A DNA stretch of 12,134 bases from the NCBI GenBank assembly GCA_025997455.1, contig BNUP01000063.1, positions 1 to 12,134 on the forward strand. The letters are read 5' to 3'. The DNA comes from Fibrobacterales bacterium. Lineage in GTDB: Bacteria > Fibrobacterota > Fibrobacteria > Fibrobacterales > Fibrobacteraceae. Positions 5,515 to 11,931 of the stretch are shown here, piece after piece; the stretch's first letter is position 1; every line of letters begins with the position of its first letter. The notes under the pieces are model-generated. The model was not told where the DNA came from. It saw nothing but the letters and a program-made list of their open reading frames with translations, and did not search any database. Made by a program: the position numbers and the translations under genes.

Positions 5515-6266
5515 ATGACCCGCAGACTCCCCATAGGTATCCAAACATTTTCGATAACGGTGGAAAATTTACCCCCTATTGGTTTTCTACGGGGACACCC
5601 ACATTTTTAATCAAGTTGATTCAACAGCAAAAAATCAATATTTTAAATTTGGAAAATCTCTCTCTGCCGGCATCCGAGTTTGAGAACTACCGCGAGAATG
5701 CACTCAAGGCGGTGCCTGTGCTTTATCAATCCGGTTATCTCACCATTGTGGGTTACAACGAAAAACGCAACCAATACAGACTCGATTACCCCAACGACGA
5801 GGTGCACACCTGTTTTGCGGAAAGCCTTGCGGATGTTTATATAAAAGTGAAGATGGAAAATAAAGCAGCCTTGGTGGATAATCTTTTAGATTCTCTTGAG
5901 GCGGGCAATGCTGATGGCTTTGTGGAGGCACTGCGCCCATTTTACAACGGCATCCCTTATGATGATGCCGCCACCGTGGAATACTATTACGAATTGGTTC
6001 TTTTGCTAACGCTGCGGATGCTCGGAATCTATTGCGAGGCACAAGTTCATACAGCCGTTGGCAGAATCGATGCGGTATTAAAAATTGACGATTATATTTA
6101 TGTGATTGAACTCAAAGTAAACGGCACCGCCGAGGAGGCTTTGGCACAGATTAACGACAAAAATTACGCATTGTCTTATGATACCGATGGCAAAAAAGTT
6201 ATCAAAATCGGTATTGAATTCGATTATGAAAAACGCAATATAGGGCGGTGGGTGGTGTCAAATTAA
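5515..6266 (+). pseudogene. AAA-ATPase-like / PD-(D/E)XK_9 family gene with internal deletion
   Basis: ATG 5515 opens MTRRLPIGIQTF, the typical N-terminus of AAA-ATPase-like (PF09820-type) proteins. After about 13 codons this frame becomes nonsense and stops. From about 5544, in a different frame, the sequence continues as the C-terminal half of the same family: NIFDNGGKFTPYWFSTGTPTF, then a PD-(D/E)XK nuclease-like domain (PF08011 type) with GRIDAVLKIDDYIYVIELKV, which keeps the D and E-x-K residues. The AAA region with its Walker motifs is absent. The simplest reading is an internal deletion joining the two ends near ACATTTTCGA with a frame change. The C-terminal frame alone is open from 5439, but that leader overlaps the preceding gene and has no homologous character. 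The family is multicopy in many gut anaerobes; its function is poorly known. The stop is three nucleotides from the convergent gene's stop. Confidence 0.82.
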
Positions 6267-6269
6267 CCC

Positions 6270-8909
6270 TCATCTTCCAATTACCCCGACTCTAATCCAC
6301 TTTTCAACTTTTTTTCCGCTAAGGAATTTAACCGACAAGCGAACGCTGTAAATATCACTGCCGAGTTTTGATAATTCCAAATTTTCTATTTGATTACTGC
6401 CTGCATTCGGTGCTGAAATTTGTTTTCCAAATGCACGAAAACCCGTGATGTCAAAAAAATCTATATCCGCTTTTTCTGCAGGTGCACCCAAAACAAATCG
6501 AGAAGTTGCTCTTCCGTTTCGCACCGGGTTTGGGAAAATGAAAAATTCGTAAATTTCGTCTTTTTGAATTTGTTCGGTTGGTGTTTTCGGTAAAAATTCC
6601 TTTGCAAGAGGCAAATAAAATGCACTTGTGTCTCCTCTGTGTTCTGCGAATAAAAATGTAGAATCGCCCAAAACATATTTAGATAAATACATTGGGAATT
6701 TTGAGTGCGTGCTATCTCTATAAATCGCGGTATTTTCAGTATTTTCATAAATAAAAGTTCCTGCGGCAAGAGGAAACTCATCCTTAAATAATTTTCCGTT
6801 TCCTTTCACCGCTAAAATAAGTCCGTTGTCGGCGGGGATTAAAATTTCCAAAGAATCATCTCCATCAATGTCAATGGCGAGAGGAGCGGAATATGAATTA
6901 TTTAACGGTTCTCCGTTTGAAAGAATAACGGGGAAATTTTTAATCGGAATTTTGTTTGTGTCGAGTGCGTAAAGGCGGTTGTTAGTCCAAAAAATCTCCT
7001 CATCAATGCCGTCATTATTTATATCCGCATAAATTTTCGGCGGGCTTTTTTGGGGAGTTTCAAAAATTACCTCTGTGCCTTTCCATTTGTCTTTCTCTAT
7101 TGGAACCGCATATTTGCCAATCCATTCTATAACTATCGAAAATTTTTGTGCCCCGTAAGTCACAACACTATCGCCATTAAATGAGTTAATCGTTTTTTCA
7201 ATTCTCGCATCACTCGGAACTTTCGCTGTTATTTTTATGCCGGAGTATCCGCCAAAAGTTGAGGCGGTATTTCCGTATCCTGCGGGATTTATTGAAAAGA
7301 CGGAATCGTGCGGGAGCAAGTCGCTGCCCGAACCAAAATCAAAAGCGGGTTCGCCGGTTCCACTGCGAAATTCTTTTCCCATACTCAAAATGCCGTCTGC
7401 CTCAACAAGTGCAATTCCAAATTGATGGTCGCGGAAAGTATCGCCGTTCCAAGCATTCACCGCTCCATAAGGGATAACCTCTCGGATAAACCAATCGTTT
7501 ATATGCCACACGGCAATTCCGCTTGCGGGAATTGCAGCATCGTAATTATCAACGGATTCTATAATTCCGTTATATTTTTGAGTTGCGGAATCTAAAAAAT
7601 GCGATCGCAAAGAATCGATTGGAATTTCTATTGTGGTGTTATTACCTGCAATTTCATCACTTGAAATTTTCACGGAAATTTTGCCGTTTGAGTTAAGTGC
7701 TCTCTGGCGATTTTCTAACAAAAGATATTCATTTGCGTTTATGGGAATTTTTATTATTTTGCCCACTGCAAGTTCTATTTCAGTTTTTTCGTTTATCTTC
7801 GGTTTAATTTCAGTCGGGGTTTCCCACCCTCTGTAATATCGCAAAAATGCACTCGGCATTGCAGGGAAAAATCCGCTTCCCGCGTTGTAGCCTGCGTAAT
7901 CCATTCCGTCAAAATAACCGAGACGAGAATAACCTTTCACAATATCATAAGTAAATGGAAGTCCGAGTTCGCGCCCTATTTGACTTGTGATAATTCCGTT
8001 AATTCCCCAATTTAAGCCGTCTTGCGAGGCGGTTTCACTGCTCACCATAACTGACCGTAAAGTGTCGCCCGCACTCACTTCAAAGCCTCGCCAAAAATTT
8101 GCCCCCCAAGTTGTATCCAAATAAGAATCCGTAAAATCTCCGGGCGTATTTGCACCGAGCGTGCCGAGAGTTCCGCCGTCTATTAAGCGCGATGAACCTG
8201 CGTGTGCAATTAGAATTATCCTTTTTGCTCTTGAATTTTCGGGCAACGGAGCAAGCGGATTGCTACCTGCGTTTGTGTCTTCTTTTGCCAAAGTTAAAAC
8301 ATCTCGGACAAAACTCACATAATCTACCGCTTTTGCCGAATCAAATTCCGCCGCTTTTTCTCCCTTCTTTTTTGCGGTGCGATTGTAATCTATCATAAAT
8401 TTTTGAAGTTTGTATGCGGTGTCTTTTGGATTTTGCGATTTTGGATACACCTCTGCGCGAATGCCGATTTTTCCGCTGCTCGCTTTTTTGTAGTAATCCT
8501 CCGCGAATTTTATGTGTGAAAGCCAATACGCCTCAGATGCTCTTTTCCCTTGCGGATCTAATTTATAATTTTTTGTATCTGAGTTAAAAATTCCGCGACC
8601 CGTTGTGAGTGAATTGTCTTTTTCTTCATATTGAAATTCCACCCGTAAAATGCGAATGTCAAGGGAGTCGAGAAAATCGGTTGGCGCGGAGAACGCATTT
8701 GAAATTGCAAGGACTATAATAGCAAAAAAGAAAAAGAGAAAGGGAACTTCTATAAATTGAATAAGCAATTTATAGAAGTTCCAGATGCGACATGGGCGAA
8801 CTATAAAAAAATTGATTTTATGTGGGTTCGCCGTCGCTTCTAAAAATCCGGTTAGAGCGAAAATCGGAATTGGATGGATTTTTAGAAGTGCTCGATAGTT
8901 AATTTTCAT
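6270..8909 (-). CDS. Exported M6-metalloprotease-like protein with degenerate active site and C-terminal sorting domain
   Basis: 879 aa from ATG 8909, chosen because GAAGG lies just upstream and the start overlaps the previous gene by 11 nt, as the two genes before it also do. A signal peptide core (FLFFFFAIIVLAISNAFSA) sits unusually late, at residues about 57-75, because a palindromic element is translated before it. The middle resembles immune-inhibitor-A/M6 peptidases: KRIILIAHAGSSR, then SQIGRELGLPFTYD followed by GYFDGMDYAGYN. M6 enzymes have HExGHxLGLPDLYD here; the two His and the Glu are replaced by S, R and Q, so zinc catalysis is very unlikely. Later come FG-GAP-like calcium-type repeats (ADINNDGIDEE, DIDGDDSLEILIP). 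The last 90 or so residues (FFIFPNPVRNG... DITGFRAFGK... YSVRL) form a Por/type IX-style sorting domain. It is probably a surface-exposed or secreted binding protein. Confidence 0.85.
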   Translation of the reverse strand: MKINYRALLKIHPIPIFALTGFLEATANPHKINFFIVRPCRIWNFYKLLIQFIEVPFLFFFFAIIVLAISNAFSAPTDFLDSLDIRILRVEFQYEEKDNSLTTGRGIFNSDTKNYKLDPQGKRASEAYWLSHIKFAEDYYKKASSGKIGIRAEVYPKSQNPKDTAYKLQKFMIDYNRTAKKKGEKAAEFDSAKAVDYVSFVRDVLTLAKEDTNAGSNPLAPLPENSRAKRIILIAHAGSSRLIDGGTLGTLGANTPGDFTDSYLDTTWGANFWRGFEVSAGDTLRSVMVSSETASQDGLNWGINGIITSQIGRELGLPFTYDIVKGYSRLGYFDGMDYAGYNAGSGFFPAMPSAFLRYYRGWETPTEIKPKINEKTEIELAVGKIIKIPINANEYLLLENRQRALNSNGKISVKISSDEIAGNNTTIEIPIDSLRSHFLDSATQKYNGIIESVDNYDAAIPASGIAVWHINDWFIREVIPYGAVNAWNGDTFRDHQFGIALVEADGILSMGKEFRSGTGEPAFDFGSGSDLLPHDSVFSINPAGYGNTASTFGGYSGIKITAKVPSDARIEKTINSFNGDSVVTYGAQKFSIVIEWIGKYAVPIEKDKWKGTEVIFETPQKSPPKIYADINNDGIDEEIFWTNNRLYALDTNKIPIKNFPVILSNGEPLNNSYSAPLAIDIDGDDSLEILIPADNGLILAVKGNGKLFKDEFPLAAGTFIYENTENTAIYRDSTHSKFPMYLSKYVLGDSTFLFAEHRGDTSAFYLPLAKEFLPKTPTEQIQKDEIYEFFIFPNPVRNGRATSRFVLGAPAEKADIDFFDITGFRAFGKQISAPNAGSNQIENLELSKLGSDIYSVRLSVKFLSGKKVEKWIRVGVIGR
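7956..7985 (-). other. Site of the lost HExGH zinc-binding motif
   Basis: These codons specify SQIGRELGLP, aligned with the HExGHxLGLP helix of M6 peptidases. All three canonical metal or catalytic residues are substituted, while the LGLP that follows and a YFDGMD segment (M6: W/FDLM) are kept. Confidence 0.75.
8743..8890 (+). repeat. Three-hairpin palindromic element, full copy 4 (inside the signal-peptide region of the M6-like gene)
   Basis: Hairpin 1 pairs GGAACTTCTATAAATTG (8743-8759) with CAATTTATAGAAGTTCC (8766-8782). The core pairs GCGAC (8787-8791) with GTCGC (8833-8837), has an ATG bulge, and pairs GGCGAAC (8795-8801) with GTTCGCC (8826-8832). Hairpin 3 pairs CTTCTAAAAATCC (8837-8849) with GGATTTTTAGAAG (8876-8888). 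The core reads on the plus strand, antisense to the host gene, yet the host frame stays open across it. Confidence 0.88.
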
Positions 8910-9603
8910 ATTTATAACCTTCGGGCTTTGGTAAATTCCACACACTGTTTTTCCATACCGCTTTTGAATCTATGCTTTTAATTTCTATAATAAGCGAGTC
9001 CGCGTTTTGAGAAAAATTTTGCAAATTGCTCTGCGAATAATTTTTAGAATCGTCTTGAGAAAGAACAGCAAAATTTTCACGATACTCAATTTTCAAATTT
9101 GAAAAAGCGGCGTCCTTCGTGAGGGCACCTTTTTTGTCTGCATCTTTTGGAGCGGCATCCGTTGAAATTGCATCCGTTGAGACGAAATCTTTTGAAGAGC
9201 ACGATATATTTTCTACCCTTTGCCCCAAAAATAAACTCGCAAATTTATGAATGTCCGCACCGCCGTAAATCGGTAAATAAACACAGTCTCCCGCACCTTC
9301 CGCATAGCGATTATCCTGCGGAAAAACAGCACTCCATTTACCGTCTGCCCACAACAAACTCGCCGCACTAAAACCGAGTGTGCCGCTCAATTCAAGACGG
9401 TATTTTTTATTTGGAACTGCAAAAAAAACTGCCGATAACTTTTCTTTGGAGTTATTGTGAGACACTAAAATTGTCGCTTTAACTTTTGCACTATCCGCTA
9501 AGGGAATTTTGCTTTCATCAAAAAAAGAATTGACGGGCGGCTTTTGGGCACAAGATAACAACAGATAACATATAGCAGATATAATTAAGAATTTAATTCT
9601 CAT
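8899..9603 (-). CDS. Outer-membrane lipoprotein, LolB-like
   Basis: 234 aa. The start at 9603 overlaps the preceding TPR gene by 11 nt (ATGAGAATTAA junction). A lipoprotein signal MRIKFLIISAICYLLLSC places the lipidated cysteine at residue 18. The mature part has a LolB-like beta pattern: a strand pair KVKATILVSHNN and KLSAVFFAVPNKKYRLEL, then SGTLGFSAASLLWADGKWSAVFPQDNRY, resembling the sequence that follows the first strands in LolB or DUF4292-type proteins. An upstream TPR lipoprotein next to lolB is a known arrangement in other phyla and mildly supports this. Residues about 140-168 carry a low-complexity TDA/KDA-rich insert. The likely role is receiving lipoproteins at, or being inserted in, the outer membrane; the exact family is uncertain. 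Confidence 0.6.
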   Translation of the reverse strand: MRIKFLIISAICYLLLSCAQKPPVNSFFDESKIPLADSAKVKATILVSHNNSKEKLSAVFFAVPNKKYRLELSGTLGFSAASLLWADGKWSAVFPQDNRYAEGAGDCVYLPIYGGADIHKFASLFLGQRVENISCSSKDFVSTDAISTDAAPKDADKKGALTKDAAFSNLKIEYRENFAVLSQDDSKNYSQSNLQNFSQNADSLIIEIKSIDSKAVWKNSVWNLPKPEGYKYEN

Positions 9604-10819
9604 TTATTTTTTCTCTATAAATTTTTTCTCTCTCATCCAATTTCAACGCTTTGCACACCGCCGCCAAATGTTCCCACAGTTCCGGTGCCGCCATTCCGCT
9701 GTTTTCCAATTGTTCAAGAATTTTAAGTGATTCTTCAAATGACCCAATTTTATATAATCCCCACGCTTTGGAATCCAAATAAGATTGTTCATCGGGAGAA
9801 TATTTTAATGCGCTGTCTATTAACGAGAGTCCGCGTTTAACATCAATGTCGTGGTCAATGAGCATATAACCGAGATTGTTCGTTGCAACATGATTTTCGG
9901 GTTCTTTGGCGAGCAGTTGTTCAAGCCAAATCACCGCAACGGTTGTGCTGTCCATAAGGTCGTAGTTGTTGGCAATTCTGAGTGCTACCCGCGAAGATAA
10001 TTCGCTTGAAGGTGTCATAAAAAATATGGTTAAAAGAACTTCATTTGCCTCATTATATTTTTTTAGTGAAGTTAAAATTTCCGCTTGCAAAAATCCGTAT
10101 TCCGCGTATGAAATTCCGTTTGCTCCAAACGCCGCACCCAAGAGTTCCGCCGTTGCAGAATCGGGAGTTTGCGTGATTTGGTAGAGGAGAAGTTGTTTTT
10201 CCAAAAGGCGGGGAGGATAGTCTAATTCGGGAAGTAAAATTCCATAAATGCGTTTGAGTTCGGGGTAATTTTTTGCGACTTCCAAAAGTTGAGAATATTC
10301 GTAGAGAACCGATAAATCGCCCTCTCTTTTTTCTATTGCAATTTTATAGTAAAAAAGTGCGGAATCTAAATTTGCTTTTTCTTTGTAAAGTCTGCCGAGT
10401 AAAAGATAATCCTCGCTCGTTGCAGACGGAGATTGAACGCTTAAACGGACGAGAGGAAATGCCTCATCTGTTTTGCCGTTGCGGAGCAAAATTTTTATTA
10501 ACTCAAAAAGCAAAAAATGACTGTTCGGTTCGTAAGCGAGTGCGCGTTTGTAAAATAATTCGGCGAACTGATATTTATCATCTTCCAACATATCGAGTGC
10601 ACGCAAAAAATGCTCGTGCGCCGCAGTGGCGTTTGGGGAGTCCGCTACCAACATAGTATCCAATTTTGCGAGTTCCGCAGCCATATTTAACTTGGGAAGT
10701 ATTTTTACAGAATCCTGCTTTTCTTTTTTTGAAAGAGCAAGTGCAGAAGTGTCAGTTTCTATTTTGGGCGAAGTCGCGCACGACACTAATATAAATGCAA
10801 ACAACAATAAAATTTTCAT
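9593..10819 (-). CDS. Tetratricopeptide-repeat lipoprotein
   Basis: 408 aa. The ATG overlaps the PASTA gene's TGA (ATGA junction), implying translational coupling. The signal MKILLLFAFILVSC has a lipobox with Cys at residue 14. From about residue 65 on the protein is a series of TPR helix pairs, for example DDKYQFAELFYKRALAYEPN, ANLDSALFYYKIAIEKREGD, and a C-terminal pair ending NNLGYMLIDHDIDVKRGLSLIDSALKYSPD split over 300-345. The LGYML...LIDSALKYSPDEQSYLDSKAW segment is typical of large periplasmic TPR proteins that assist envelope assembly. It probably acts as a scaffold on the periplasmic face of the outer membrane with the lipoprotein encoded next. The specific partner is unknown. Confidence 0.85.
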   Translation of the reverse strand: MKILLLFAFILVSCATSPKIETDTSALALSKKEKQDSVKILPKLNMAAELAKLDTMLVADSPNATAAHEHFLRALDMLEDDKYQFAELFYKRALAYEPNSHFLLFELIKILLRNGKTDEAFPLVRLSVQSPSATSEDYLLLGRLYKEKANLDSALFYYKIAIEKREGDLSVLYEYSQLLEVAKNYPELKRIYGILLPELDYPPRLLEKQLLLYQITQTPDSATAELLGAAFGANGISYAEYGFLQAEILTSLKKYNEANEVLLTIFFMTPSSELSSRVALRIANNYDLMDSTTVAVIWLEQLLAKEPENHVATNNLGYMLIDHDIDVKRGLSLIDSALKYSPDEQSYLDSKAWGLYKIGSFEESLKILEQLENSGMAAPELWEHLAAVCKALKLDEREKIYREKINEN

Positions 10820-11565
10820 TCCGCTACCACCAAGTTAATTTTTGTTCCCGCGTCTAAATATTCACCGGATTTGGGGTTATGTTCCAAAACGGTATTAGGT
10901 AATTTGTCATCAATTGGCATAGACGAAATTTCACCCACCGAGAAACCGAGAGAGTCAATTGCCGCTTGTGCTTTTTCGAGCGACATCTCCCGTAAATTCG
11001 GCAAAAGAATTTTTCCGTTACTATTCCCCGACGACACCACAATATTCACCTTATCGCCTATTCTCACCACCGCACCCGAATCAGGTTCTGTGCGAATAAC
11101 CGCACCTCTCGGAATTCCCGAATGTGCTCCCTCAATATTTTTTCCGAGAATAAGCCCCAATCGTTGCAGGGAAATTTCAACCTGTCTAATGCTTTGCCCC
11201 CGCGTTGCAGGAACTTTTACCTCTTGCTTTCCCTTTGACAGCGTTAAAAAAATTGTGCGGTTTTCCTTAACCGTTCTGCCTGCTGCAGGAATTTGAAGAA
11301 GAGTGTGTTTTGCAGGCACAACTGCACTGTATTTTGCCGAGTCTGCCCACTTGAACGAAAGTCCCGCTTTTATTAAATTCGCCTCTGCATCTTCTGCCGA
11401 AAGTCCTGTTACATTTGGCACTTCGAGTTTTGTCACCAAATGCCCTGCGATAATGGGCAGTGCAATCCAATTCACAACCACCGCAATCACGCTAAGGGAG
11501 AGCACCCAAAAAACAACCGCAAACAACAGCGGCTTTTGGGACAGGAATTTCAAAGGAGTTTTCAT
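10816..11565 (-). CDS. Single-pass membrane protein with three PASTA domains
   Basis: 249 aa from ATG 11565 (MKTPLKFLSQKP). A longer frame from 11667 would translate the pyrimidine-rich tract and the promoter, so it is rejected. A short basic N-terminus is followed by a long membrane segment (LLFAVVFWVLSLSVIAVVV, about 13-37). Three PASTA repeats follow: LEVPNVTGLSAEDAEANLIKAGL, VKVPATRGQSIRQVEISLQRLGL, and ILLPNLREMSLEKAQAAIDSLGF. Each has the VP.(L/V)..G.....A...L...GL pattern and ends with a strand such as INLVV. PASTA domains bind uncrosslinked peptidoglycan in Ser/Thr kinases and PBPs, but here neither a kinase nor a transpeptidase domain is present. As first gene of the operon it suggests a cell-wall-linked envelope unit. 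No clear ribosome binding site is seen. Confidence 0.9.
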   Translation of the reverse strand: MKTPLKFLSQKPLLFAVVFWVLSLSVIAVVVNWIALPIIAGHLVTKLEVPNVTGLSAEDAEANLIKAGLSFKWADSAKYSAVVPAKHTLLQIPAAGRTVKENRTIFLTLSKGKQEVKVPATRGQSIRQVEISLQRLGLILGKNIEGAHSGIPRGAVIRTEPDSGAVVRIGDKVNIVVSSGNSNGKILLPNLREMSLEKAQAAIDSLGFSVGEISSMPIDDKLPNTVLEHNPKSGEYLDAGTKINLVVAE

Positions 11566-11576
11566 TTCGGTTAAAG

Positions 11577-11588
11577 TAATGTAGAAAA
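11577..11588 (-). promoter_or_regulatory. Putative promoter element TTTTCTACATTA of the PASTA operon
   Basis: On the minus strand this reads TTTTCTACATTA, matching the other three copies except for the last base. TACATT ends 12 nt before ATG 11565. All downstream genes overlap one another, so this would drive the whole four-gene operon. Confidence 0.5.
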
Positions 11589-11602
11589 CTCTGCGGTGCA
11601 AA

Positions 11603-11658
11603 AATGGGAGATGGGAGATGGGAGTAGAGAGTAGAGAGTAAAGTGGAGAGAAGGGAAA
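11603..11658 (-). repeat. Pyrimidine-rich simple repeats upstream of the PASTA promoter
   Basis: On the minus strand this is a run of CTCTCTA-type and CTCCCAT-type heptamers, just upstream of the promoter motif. It is the counterpart of the C-rich tract at 1650-1698, although the unit sequences differ. Confidence 0.6.
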
Positions 11659-11663
11659 GGTTG

Positions 11664-11682
11664 TCATTCCCGCGAAGGCGGG
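11664..11682. repeat. REP-like hairpin (CCCGC-GAAG-GCGGG)
   Basis: GTCATTCCCGCGAAGGCGGG is a widespread intergenic palindrome type with a tetraloop. It lies between pstB and the PASTA operon. The intergenic stretch 11566-11931 contains no gene. Confidence 0.6.
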
Positions 11683-11761
11683 ACACCAAGCCGATAGGCG
11701 ACTGGACAGACTAATTTATTTATTTTTTCTGTCAATCTAAGACAGGAAATGGGAATTGTAG

Positions 11762-11782
11762 GGGCGGGTTTTGAACCCGCCC
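11762..11782. repeat. Intergenic palindrome GGGCGGGTT-TTG-AACCCGCCC
   Basis: A 9-bp perfect stem, preceded by TGTAG. TGTAGGGGCGGG...CCCGCCC palindromes recur in many bacterial genomes. On the plus strand it is followed by TTTTAG, so it could also help termination in that direction. Confidence 0.6.
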
Positions 11783-11812
11783 TTTTAGAACGCGTGTGTA
11801 GAGATTTGTAAT

Positions 11813-11830
11813 GGCGTATTGCAATACGCC
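11813..11830. repeat. Perfect 18-bp palindrome GGCGTATTGCAATACGCC
   Basis: Perfectly self-complementary, preceded by TTTGTAAT and followed by CCCC. It has the same plan as the palindromes at 394 and 11762. It is either a dispersed intergenic repeat or a symmetrical protein-binding site; the family resemblance favours the former. Confidence 0.55.
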
Positions 11831-11889
11831 CCCTTCTGCATTGCCAAATTTGCGTGATGGATAACAGCGGTATTGCGTAAGCAATTTTA

Positions 11890-11924
11890 GCGGATAGCCC
11901 GACCCGCGAGAGCGGGGCACGCCC
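11890..11924. repeat. GC-rich hairpin repeat downstream of pstB
   Basis: CCCGC (11903-11907) and GCGGG (11912-11916) close on a GAGA loop, inside a GCCCGACCC...GGGGCACGCCC context. It lies just after the pstB stop on the minus strand and may mark the transcript end, but the T-rich run is on the wrong side for a classical terminator in the pstB direction. Confidence 0.45.
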
Positions 11925-11931
11925 AAAAAAA

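Noticed and set aside
6461..8526. Open frames on both strands within the M6-like gene
   Set aside because: They are out of frame with an 879-codon gene that has clear domains from end to end.
8743..8890. Copy 4 as a riboswitch or leader of the M6-like gene
   Set aside because: It lies inside the coding region after the start codon and in antisense orientation. The same element occurs in sense orientation in another gene and in tandem in intergenic DNA, which fits a mobile repeat better.
11566..11667. Longer N-terminus for the PASTA protein from ATG 11667
   Set aside because: The added residues come from the pyrimidine repeat and the promoter motif. Starting at 11565 gives a short basic N-terminus and then the membrane segment.
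11762..11830. tRNA or other structured RNA gene in the pstB-PASTA intergenic region
   Set aside because: Only simple palindromes are present; no cloverleaf, TTCGA arm or CCA-type end can be built.
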